Part shown: piece after piece, positions 28,001 to 40,200 of the stretch
How the letters are laid out: every line of letters begins with the position of its first letter
Position numbering within the stretch: the stretch's first letter is position 1
Assembly: GCF_004798865.1 (NCBI RefSeq)
Contig: NW_025335268.1
Location: 56,230,936-56,294,935, forward strand
From: Varanus komodoensis
Lineage: Eukaryota; Chordata; Lepidosauria; Squamata; Varanidae
DNA length: 64,000 nt
Reading direction: 5' to 3'
Translations under genes and position numbers: made by a program
Notes under the pieces: model-generated
The model's input: the letters and a program-made list of their open reading frames with translations, nothing else
Databases searched by the model: none
What the model was told of the DNA's origin: nothing

Positions 28001-31000
28001 GAGAGTCACAGAGACTCTGTGGCTTACAAAGCCTAATCAGCAACCTCTTCTCTTAGTGCTAGAGAAAGCTGAAAAGTGGCAGCAGACACACAATGAAACC
28101 AGATCCCTAATTCCTGACATATTGGACCAACTTGGAGAGCACAATGCCAAGGTCGCGGATTTGCTAGAGGCCCTGGACCAAGCTGCTGATTACATCAGAA
28201 AAGCAGAAGTGATAAATAAGGAAAACACTGCCAAACTCCAAGAGCAGGAGGTACCATGGAGTATATTTTGTATTTTGTTTTTTACGTTTTTAGTGCAATC
28301 TGCCCAGAGAAGCTTGATTAATGCAGTGTGTATGCAATCCACAAGGAATATTTCCACCCCAGTAAGAACAATGGAAAGACTAGATGCTTTTAAAAATGGA
28401 ATGTAATACTTGGCAGCTTTTTCTTGCAATATAGGCTGCTACTGTGGAATGTTGTTTTGCCTCTCAGTTCCTCTGTGTCAGTCAGGGGTGGGCAACATGT
28501 GGCCCCAGATGCTGTAGGATTCCATGTGTAAACTGCAGATGGGGTTTCATTTAGTACAGATTTGCTTCAAAACAAGGAGATATCCAAATGATGTAGTCTG
28601 CTATCTGAATCTGGGATGATGTGAGGAAAATAGGATGTCCCATTCTTCAATTTCCCTCCCCGTTTTTGCAGGCCAAAGTGGCAAATCCACTCTTGTGTCA
28701 TCTGATAAACGAGGTCAATGTTTAGAATGAGAATGAGAACATTTTTAAGAACTGATTTGATTTTTTTCTCTCACAGAACCAGCATGAAATATTGGAGGAA
28801 CAGATTAACAAGGTTAACAGTACTCTGCTGATTGCCAGAGATATTTTAAGTGTCCCATATCAAATATACTATGAAATGAATGAGGCAATACAGGTGAGTG
28901 TTCATTAAACAGAGGTGTTGCATCGGCAGCAACTTTAAGCATGGTTAACAGTTGCCAGTTTCTAGGCCGAGAGGACACTTAGGAGACAAAGAGCATCACA
29001 TTTATAGTTTCTCAATGACTGAGTGATGCATTATGGGAAGACACCAACCTTTGAAACAAACAAATCTTGCTCTTTTGTACAATCTTCTTTTGTACAAAAT
29101 TTATTGAAGTTTACAGGGCCTACAAATACTAGAAGAACTTCAGGTGGAGCATAAAACTTAAAACATGAAAATTAAGCATTGCTAAATCAGATTTACTATA
29201 TTAAAACTTTATTTATAACACCTTAGCCCCCAGAGAATGTAGGTGTTGACTGATAATCTGATCCAACTAAGACCTAGTTCTTAATGAGGAATAAACCTTT
29301 GTCTGGGATGTACTATTCCAGATTGAATATTCCTCCATTCAAACCAACTGAACAGTGAACAAGCAAAACTTTGCCTGAAACAAGGATGTCAGGAAGCAGG
29401 TTCTAATTCAGCTGTATTTCTTTTATGCCCATTTTCTGTGTGCAGCCGGTGGGGTTGTATAATCAAAGAAACCTCCACCTAAACCCTGAAATGATTCAAT
29501 CCAGGCATAAATTAATCACCTAGGTGAGAATTAGTCCTAAGAATCCCAAATACTTTTCATCATTTTCTTTATCTACCTAATTTTGAAATAATACTGCATT
29601 TGTAGAAATGCTGCTCTTAAAAAATCATTGTTATTCTTCCTGTACTCTTTGTGTTTGGTCAGAATGCATCCGGGTTTTATGCAGAAATAGATGGAGCAAA
29701 AATACACCTTCAGGACAAATTGGCCAACCTCTCAAGGTTTGATGATGTTATAGTGCAGAAGGCCACAGACTATGCACAGGAGCTGCGCATTCTTGCAGAT
29801 GACCTAAAAAGGTACATTTTATCACACTCTGTCCAGTCACAGCCCATGGGCACATTCAGCCAATGTGAAGCACATCTAAGTTCCATTCATTTCAGTGAAA
29901 CGGAGTCAAGTATGTGGCTAACATTCCCTTGGAAACAATGGGACTTCAAGAGGGCTTCCCACTGGTTGGATACTACCCAAGGTTAATAAAGGAATAGGCT
30001 GATTGGAAAACAAGAAGATACTATAATAACAAAAATAAAACTTTGCATTTAAATAGCACTTGAAAATGTACAGATATTATCTCAGTTGTACTGCCACAGA
30101 ACAACCCCGTAAGGTAGGTCAATATTTTCTTTTGGTTGGTGGGAAGTTATGTGGTGGGAAATTATGACGGCATTCATAGGCTGGACAACAACCCTGCTGG
30201 GCTTATAAATCAAGGGATTTGTTGGATCCTGTGAATGCACCATGGATTATTCAGGGTGGCTTATACATGCAGCAGCTGGGCTTATAATCTTCCCCAACAG
30301 CCATGACTTGTTGTAGGGTTTCATAGCCACACCTGGGCTTGCTGTGAGGTTGGATGACATCCCAAGCCCAGAGGCTGCTAAGGAGCAGCATGGTGGGTGC
30401 AGCAAGAAATCCATGCTGTTCTAGTAGAGTGGCTGCCAGGCAAGTAGCATGGACAGCTGCCTCCAAAGTGCCCAGGTGCCACTTGGGGGTGGCTCTGCCT
30501 CCCCCACTCTATGTCAGCACGGCTTGGGCAGTGGCAGTGAAGCCAGCTGCAGCCACAAGTCAGCTGGGCCCATCACGACCGCCCAGCCCCACCATGCCAC
30601 AACCAGCAGCCCTTTGCCTGGCAGCCCCAGAATGGGGCAGAAATCAGGTCAGCTGATTCTGAGTCAGCCAAGTGGATCAGTGCAGATTGGAGGAGCGAGC
30701 CAGGGCTGCGTTCATGCTGATCTCAGTGGCGTTCAGTCCTCATCCTGAAAAGTCTGCTCACAAGTTAGAGGGAGCACCATCAGCAGTCCCTGACAAGCAG
30801 CAGTGGGGAGGGAGGAAACCTCGGAGCATCTGCAATGCCCCATGGGGTGCCTGTCACAGGACCAAGTGGGGAGAAAGGAAGGCACAGTGCAGGAGGCACT
30901 AGAAAGCCTGTCAGATGCTTTGTGGATAGGAAGGCCTATAAGCCAGACTGCTGCAGCTTCCCATGTTGTGCAAACAGAGCCATAAGAGCAACCTTGCAGC

Positions 31001-34000
31001 TAAAGGATTTTTTTACCTAAGGCCACCTAGTGGATTAAAGACTAAAGTGAACTGTACCAACTCTCAACATTCCATGATCAGATGAGACCATCTTTTAATT
31101 TACTTCAAAGCAATTGGAGAAGGATGATTTGGTCAGTAAGGCACTACAGGCAAATGGAGTTAACTCTCTCAATCACATTTTCTCTATCAAATTTGTCATC
31201 CTTCAAAATGGTACATAGCCTCTCTGCTTAAAACTCCTTAAAACCCTCTGGACAATATTAGGGTGGTATACCATATTAGGGTGGTATACAAAAGCAAATA
31301 ATAAATAAATAAATCTCATTCTGTCTCCTCCACTCTCTGGCACAGGTCGTTGCATGGTGTTGATACAAATGGATTAGTTCAAAAAGCAATAAATGCCTCC
31401 AATGTCCATGAAAATATCCTTAATTACATCCACGAAGCCAGTCAGATGGCTGCCTTGGCATTAAATACTACAGAGCGAGTCAGTGATGTAAGTAACAGCA
31501 CCTGGTCCCCTGATCAATGTTTCATGGTCCTTGTGCTCTGAGGGTGAGGCCAAATTTGCACCTTCTGAAATTTCCACTGTGCAAAGAAGTTCTATACATT
31601 TTCATCCATGAGTGGCAGAAGACTCTCAGTCAGATTCCAGATTAGTTATCTCGTGTCTTCTAATGTTACATAAGGTTGTTGTTGTTCAGCAAAGTCATGT
31701 CCAACCCATTGTGACCCCATGGACAGCATTCCTCCATGTTCTCCTGTCCTCCACCATCCTCCAGAGTCCACCTAAGCCATGGGTCCTCAAACTACGGCCT
31801 GGGGTCCGGATCTGGCCCACCATGCCCATTTATCCGGCCCGCCATGCCCATTTGGACCTGCCATCTCCCACCTCACTCCGCATGCAGGGAGGCAGAGGTT
31901 TGCTCGCTCGGAGAAAACAATCTCCAAGCGAACAAGCCGCTGCCTCGTGCGCCCGCCTCGCGGCCTGTGCCCGCCCCCACCCACACCTCACCTCACCAGC
32001 CTCACCTCAGTGTGCATGCCCACACACACCGGCCTCGCACCGGTCTGCACACACCTCTGGCACCACTTTTCTGGCCCACGCCCAGCACCAGCAGGTTTGA
32101 ACTGACCCCCTGGTGAAAAAGTTTGAGGACTCCTGAATAAGCTCACACGGACTGCTTCAATGACTCCATCTAGCCACCTCATCCTCTGCCGTTCCCTTCT
32201 TCTTTTGCCATCAATTGTTTCCAACATTAGGGTCTTCTCCAGGGAATCCTTCCTTCTCATTACATAAGGTGTGGTATTGTTAATCCATTTGCAGCTGCAA
32301 GGAGAGCACCTGTGGTCCAGCATCCATTCATTACAGCAAAAGCAACAGGGCTTATGCTTCCCATATTTTGCTTGCAGAATTTGCTTAAGCACTATGGAAA
32401 ACCCTATGCTCTGATCCAGAAGGTCTCCTCTTATGTGCCCAATGGAGCTCAGATCATTTACCATAAAATTCCTGCTAGGTGGCAGTTGGGCAACTTCTGG
32501 TCCTCAGATGTTGTTGGACTGCAAATCTGATGAGCTGCAGTCAGCAAGGCCAATGATGAGAGAGAAGGGGGTTGCAATGCAACAACCTCTGGAAAATCAC
32601 CAGTTGCCCACCTCTTTGCTAAATGATGCTCAAGATGTTCCCATGCATAGCAGCAGTTATCTTGCTGCTCATTCTGATGTCTGACAGCAGAGAAAGCTCC
32701 CTCTATTCTCAGGCTATATGCAAAGCACACAGCACAAATAAATGTGAATTCTGATATGGTCTAAAGTGACTCTGCAGTTTGCAGAAAGAGGGACGATGCA
32801 TTCTCTGGAAAAACTGATTTTGCTGTCATTTTCTAATCTTTATCTGCTGTGGTTGCATATTTTGTGCGTAGTCTCTTAGATGCAGACTATCCATTAAAAG
32901 AAAACCACTCAAGGGATGCCCTGCTAGAAAAGGGTGCTGCCTTCTGTACCCAGAAATCAGCACTGGAGGATCAGAAAGCACCTCTGGAGTGTCCCCCAGA
33001 AAAGAAGCATGGGAGTGGGAGATTCTGGGGCCTGTAAAGGGAAGGGGCAATAGGTGAAAATCTCCTTGCCTTCCCACCTTTCTTCAGCAGGATTTTGCCA
33101 TTGAATTGTGGTCATTTGTATGATTCTGAGCATATGCAGGCAGCCCCCTCGTTATGAATATGGAAGCTGTGTGTGACTGTTGGAAGGCTTGCAAACAAGA
33201 AGTCCTCCTGGATCAGGGCAATTTTCTTATACATACAAGATTTAATTAACGGAGCTTCTAACATCGGGCGATTATTCTGCTGTTTTGGGGAGGGTGGCTG
33301 TCTCAACTAATTTGTTGTAAAAACAAAAAAGACAGAAGATGCAGGGGGGATGGGAAGGTTGAATCACCTTGAGTCTTTCCTCTTTGGAGGGGGCGGGGGG
33401 AGGAGCTTCATGCTCTTTTGGACTTGCATTAAGATTCCAAGAATGAGGTGTAAGTAGGAACTGCACCACAAAACCCGGGTCTGGAAGCACCTGAAGGGGC
33501 CTCTTTTCATAAAGTCTTATTCTTTTTCCAAAATGAATTTGTAGGCTGTTGTTGGAATTGGCACTCAGATCGTTTACCATAAAGAGGAAAGCCAAAAGCT
33601 TCTCCAGCAAGCCAAAGAACAGCAACAGACGGCACCTGCTAGTAAATATAATCTTTCTCTTGATTCAGATGCTTCTTTAGAACTACAAAAGCTCTGTATA
33701 CGGGCAGGGAAGATCATGAAGAAGAAAAATGTTGACATGAAAGATTTAATCATTATCTCCTACTGAGAGTTTTGCAGTTCTAAATCTTGAATATAAATGT
33801 GATAGAAGCTGGTCTAATGAACACATATTACTTTATCCATTTGGTACCTCACTGTTCTCTGGAACCAATCCTGTAAACAAATGCCTACTTATTACCAGTC
33901 CATATATAAGATTTATAAAATGTTGGTGCTACTTGTACTGCAATATAAACCAATGAAGATTAGTCAATCGCAGAAGCAACAATTGACTATATTTACAGTA

Positions 34001-37000
34001 TTTTACATTAGTTATGTAAATCTATTGTCACCTATCCCAAGTAGAGACCAGCTTCGAAATTCCTTTTGAGAAAAGATTCCAGATTCCCTTGGCAAGACCT
34101 GATGAGCTTTAGTCAGGTAGCAGTTTAAGAACACTATACCACCTGAAATTCGGTTAGAGTATGTGCCATTAAATACATCTCAGTTAAATAGTTTAGTAAC
34201 TACTAATGACAGTTAAACATGTAGTGAAGCTTCTTTTTGATGTAAGACTAAATGTAACCTTCATTCAGTTGCACATGGTAGAGAAATGTTTTCTTACATT
34301 TTATTTCTTCTCCTTTACAGATGATTTAGCAGTTGCCAACACAGGTCAACATGCTAATGAGACTCTTGCCAGGAAGAATAATTTTAAAGCCCATTTGATG
34401 AAAGTCGTTACTCAAATACAGATGCCAGAGCAAGGTCAGGAGATAAATACTGAAAAATGTAATCTTGTGAAACTGATTGAACAAGAAATTTATAGTAGTG
34501 ATCTGCTTAGTGATTCTGTCAGGTAGGATCCAATTCAGATCTTCTTTTAAAGTTAGCATGCATACCTGGCCTTACATTTGTTGTGTCTGCTGTAGCTTCC
34601 CAATAAAGAGAAGTTTAAAATAATATGTACATTTGAATGTAGTAAACCCTGCATGCTACATAAATTATTTGTGTAATATAAACTATAATAAATATTTTAT
34701 CAATGATTTAGGAGGCATCTGAGCTCCTTCGCCACTATTTTGATAGAGCTTTACATACAATATTTCACAGTAAGTTATTAGAACAGGATTGAATCATATA
34801 GGGTGTAGCAGACCTTCTGTCTCAGACAGCAAGCTACTATATTCATGGTATTCAGTGTGTCACCCATTACCGTGCATACCTTTAGAGTCTACATACTACA
34901 ATAAATACTACAAAGAGACACCAGTACATCTTTGTGGCATATTATTATCTGTTCATACACTATTGCTTCTTATACCTAAGTATTCATTATGGGATATAAT
35001 TTTCTGTAAGTATCATGCAGGGAGCAAGGGCAAGATATTTCAAAACCAAGAACTTGGCCAGAGTATTTTGTGTTCCTTTTCTCTATACACCTATGGTCAT
35101 TTGCTGATGGAAGTCATCTACCTGACAGATGGGGAGGTGGACAATTTTGTGGACCTGTACCATGAAGACTTTTGTGTTCCCATCAAATCTAATATAAAAG
35201 GTTCTGCAATCCTTAGGAAAACCTTTGGGGTGGGGGCTTCATAGAGGAGGGAGGAAATGTTAAGAATCATACTTCTAGTTGTTCCATTGATGGATGCCTT
35301 CCATTATTAGAGGAACACTACTAAGATAGCAACCGTATAAGTTTATCAACAGAGTAACACAAATACAAGAAGACAAAACAATCTTAATATTAGATTTCAC
35401 ATCATGTTAAGAAAAAAGTCACAGCAAGTTCATAGCATACTGAGCAGAGTTGCAGATCAAGCCAAATAAAGATTTTGCCATAGTCTGCATAACTGATCAT
35501 AAAGTGCACATACTGGAGATTTAAAATAAAATCCAGACTTTACCAAGCCATTCTGTTTCAAAAGGCTTTGTTGCTACTTTCCTGTGCCTTGTAAATGTTA
35601 GTCTAGCTGCTAAGAGATTCAAGAAAGGTATGGGTTTTGCATTTTTAATAACAAGCAAGGACAGTGCTGTGTTAGAAGTTAGCTGCAGGTAGAAAAAGCT
35701 CTTGCTAGGTATAATCCTAAACATTGAGCCATAGTAGGACATGATTGGGATTGTGCTTGCTTAAGTAAGTTTGCTTACTTGTTTGTTTCCAATTTTTCCA
35801 ATTTTTGATGCATCTCTCAGATAATCACATGCTGGGGAAATATTTAAGGGAAAGCAGGTACCAGCAGGTGCCACCACTGGGGCAAAATCCAGTGTCGTGT
35901 GTGTACAAGTCTGTTTGCTCAGCTGAATTTCCCTCTGGATTTCCCCATTGCTCCAATGGGGAACTCTCCCAATCTTCTGGGAAAGGCTGTGAGGGCATTT
36001 AGGAAGCTGCAGTGATGAGAGGGATCCCTGCTCCATTCAACTGACACAAACAACTTCAGTGGGAAGACTGAATTGGCTCTTGTAAACTTCATGGATCTCA
36101 AATCCCACTGAAACACTGTGACAGGGTTCCTTGATATTTAATGGAATCTGAGAGATGGTACTGCTGCTTCTAGAAAAATATTTTGGATGTCTCTGTTCCA
36201 TTTTATTTATTTATTTATTTATAACATTTTTATGCCGCACCCATCGCAGAAGCCTCAGGGCGGCTTACAAAGAGAATAAATAAACAAAGAATAGAATAAC
36301 ATTTAAAATTTGGAGTATCTCGGCCATAATTTAAAACCACAAAATAAAACAACCAATTAACAATTAAAATATTGTTTAAATATTTCGGCGCCAGGTCTTG
36401 GCCTGGCGCCGAAAAACAAATAACAATGGTACCAGGCGGACCTCTCTGGGGAGTGCATTCCATAGGTGGGGTGCCACCGCAGAGAAGGCCCTCCTCCAGG
36501 TACTCACCCTCCTAATATCCTTCACAGAGGGCTCCCGGAGAATTTTGCCCCTGCAATTTTGTCTTACAGATATACAGATCTTCCATTTCAAGGACATTTT
36601 TAAGTCCCTTTGATTTTAACAAACATGAGAGCAGCAAGAATTACTGAGCAATGCCAGTTGGAGCCAGTGATCTCAGCTGATTCCCCTGCTCACCCCCTTT
36701 CTCATTCCCACTCACCAGAGAGGTGTCCCCAATCCAGAGCCCACCTGAGCACCTTTCTTGGAAGTGGCAGTGAGTGGCAGGCAGCATTTGGCTCTCCTCC
36801 TTATTCCTGTGTGCCAGAGAGGCTTCCCCAATCCAGCACTCACCAAATGGGAGTGAGAATGGGGTCCCTCAGAGGGGCACACTCAGAGGGGGGCAGGAGG
36901 GGAATCAGCTGAGCAGCAAGGCTGCTTTCTCAGCACTAACCAGCTGATCACCTGCTCCTTCCCCAAGGAAGATCTTTAGGGCATGAGGCAACTCTCTGGC

Positions 37001-37212
37001 AGGCCACTAGCTGAAATGTGTTTTCCAATTTTGCATGTCCCAACAATAGATTGTGGTACCAAGGCAAACAAAGAACAGAGCACTGTTTTTGAACCACACT
37101 GAAATACCATGGCAAGGTTCACACGACATAACAGACAAACAATGGTAAACAACCACCCTGACTTTAACATTTGTTAAATATCAAGAGAGTTTCTGCTAAT
37201 AGGTGGCATGCA

Positions 37213-37259
<47 letters not shown>

Positions 37260-40200
37260 ATGTAATGCAATCATGGATCATTAATTGTCCATCTTCATTA
37301 AAGCCTCCATTGCTCATTACAGAGGAAATGGGTGACAAATTTTGTATGTCTGTTTTCCTGAATCTCTCCTTTATTGCTTTGGTTTATACTCCATCTTTAT
37401 ATGCATTTGAATCCATAGAAGCCAGATTTAAATTATTATAATAAAGAAATATTCTTACCACCATCCCATGTTATATTATGAATTTGGCAAGTTAATTTCA
37501 GAAGAAAACCCAAGTCACAATGTACCAGTTATTTTCAGGTTTATTTACATTCTCTAGGCTTCACTCTGTGTACATTTGTAGAAAACGTACCATTGAATAC
37601 AGTGACTCTTATTTCCAAATAACCAGGTATAGGATCAAGCTTTTCATTTCTATGGAAGAACAGTGATTTTTTTTAACAGCACTTCCATTAGTTCCTCACC
37701 GCAAAGTACTTTTGCTCTCATTATAGTATATCATGGAAGACAAGACAATCAATGTCTACCAGTCATGACAATTATAAATTATCTCTAGCATCACAGGCAG
37801 TATGCTCTTGAATACCAGTAGCCTGGGAGGAAGAGTGGAAGGTGGCTTTGTATTCCTGCCCATGCTTCTGGGCTTCCGTGGGCATCAAGCTGGTGACTGT
37901 GCAAACAAAATGCTGGTTTTGGACTAGACAGGTCTTTGGTCTGGTACAGTCTGACTCTTCTGGTTCTTATCTAAGCTCCTTATACTAGCTATGAAACATC
38001 ACTTTCTGTTTGCTTGACAGATAATGCCAAGAAACGTTTGGAAGAGTTGAAAGTCATTGCTGATCAAGCTCTAAATACAGCTGCAGTGGTAAACCAAACG
38101 ACAGACCCGATGATGAAGAATTTGACCAAATGGTCCCAAGATCTGAAAACCTTTGAACCTGAAAAGGCAGCTTATGAACGTGCCACCATCACAGCCAGGG
38201 ACACAGGTACAATCATAGGAAATGCCAAACAAATGGGATCCAGAGTTACCTGATGGAGGATGGAAGAGCCTATTGGGTAGAATAGCAAATCCAATGTATA
38301 AATGGTTACAGTGGGAAAGTGGAAAGTTAGACAGAGATACATAATTAGCAGTGTCTCTTTACTTGCTCATTTCATGTAAAACTGAATTGCTTTGCAATGT
38401 GCAAAATTGCACATGTGCAAAATTGCACAAAATTGCTTTGCATTGTGGCTTTGCATTTTGAGAAATGTGTTTAGTGGCCTTAAATGTTTAAAAAAAGAGA
38501 ATTTGTTAAGCTAGGGAAAGTCATAGGCAATTATATGAGATTGCAAAAAGAACCAGAAGAAGAAAAGGAAGACCAAATATAAGATGGACTGATTCCATTA
38601 GGGAAGCCACAGCCTTGCAGGAATGTTGGGGATAAGATGTTTTGGGTAGCTCTGATTCACAGGGTTGCCACAGGTTGGAGGCAACTTGTTGGCTCATAAC
38701 AACAACAAAATATCACTCGGTCTAACTTTATTGCCAAGCAGCCACTCATCCTTTTGTGTCCTTTGTACTGACAGTGAGGAGTCTCACAGAAGTCGTCCCA
38801 CGATTGCTGGATAAGCTACGGACAGTAGAACAGAAGCAGCCAGCAAATAATGTCTCAGCCAGCATCCAGAGGATCAGAGAGCTCATCGCACAAACAAGAA
38901 GTGTAGCAAACAAGGTAAAGGTGCTGGAGGGAAATTTCCTAAAGAATTACCTGAACACCCGCTGAATTCAACCTTGATGTTAAGGTATTATTTCCTACCT
39001 GGATGGCTCTGGCATTTGCCACTCATTTCACTGGAGCAGTGAGGGTTTTTCTCCTTGAGCATTTATTGTGCACTCATAAATCCTCACTTAGAGTAGTTTG
39101 TGGAAGCTTTTCATGGCAACATTATCCTCTTGGACCTCCCCTGTGCAGGCATTTCTGCAAGGAAATTATGAAATTATCTGAAATGGCAAAATGAACCAGA
39201 ATGAAACGTTCTTGTATTTTTCACAATTCCACTATCTCGCATTGCCATCTTGTGGTTGTGTAATAGAACACATAGAAAGGCAGGGTCAGAAAAACCCTGG
39301 GGAGGGAGCAGGGGGAACCCTGTAGTTCCACAAAGATTCTACAAGCAGAGACCTTGGTAGAATGATGGCTTAAAAGCCTCATGCAGAGAAGCCCATCGTC
39401 TGAATGGTCAAATGGCACTGATATTATGTTAATGTTCACTGCTGTGGAATCCCTGAGGGTCAAAAGAAATGGAATATAGAAATTAGTACCAAATGCTGTT
39501 GCACCCTTATGGGACTAACGGAGAGGTACTGGTCGAACAATGCTTCTGAAAAGTCATTAAAATCTGGACATTAAAAACCATCACACTGCTTGTCCTCCAT
39601 GTTTGTTTTATTTATTTAAAGACTTATATCCCACCATGTGGCTCCATAACACATTCATTCTCAATGTGATATGCATTTAAATGGCTATCAGTGAATAATT
39701 AAATACATTGGGCATGGAGGTCTTCATACTTATTATGGGGTTTGTACTGATGCGGCTTCACATACCAATGTGAGACTTAGATTAATCCCTCTGTATTCAA
39801 AGCAAGTTGATGAACAATGTTGCAGTTGATGAACAATGATAGAATGTTCATCAATGATAGAAATGACCCTGGGTAGGGTCCAGAATGGCTGTTGTGTGCA
39901 TCGATGGATCCTCTCCATTCACAGAAGGAATACTGAGCCAGCAGGGAGGTAAACTTTGTCAGTTTCCTCTTCTTCCAGCAAAAGCACCCACACTGATTCA
40001 AAGGGTCCCTGCTCCTCAAGAACTCACAAAAACTTTTCTCCACCCCCTTTTTCTCCATCCCCATCTCTCAGAGCATCCAGTTATCACTGTTCTGCAGGCA
40101 AATCCTCAGATATATTTTACATTGTAGCAAATTCATAATATATTAACCTTTCCAATACTTTTATCAGTCTGCATATAGAATAGTGCAGGAGTCATTAAAA

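Noticed and set aside
30251-31020. Cluster of overlapping frames in a GC-rich intron block
   Set aside because: No similarity to known proteins that I can recognise and no start or splice context; listed only as an unclassified block.
34435-34522. Extending exon W13 to the GTAGGA donor
   Set aside because: It leaves phase 2, and the next exon then reads AGA TAA; the GTCAGG end keeps the frame and the human alignment.
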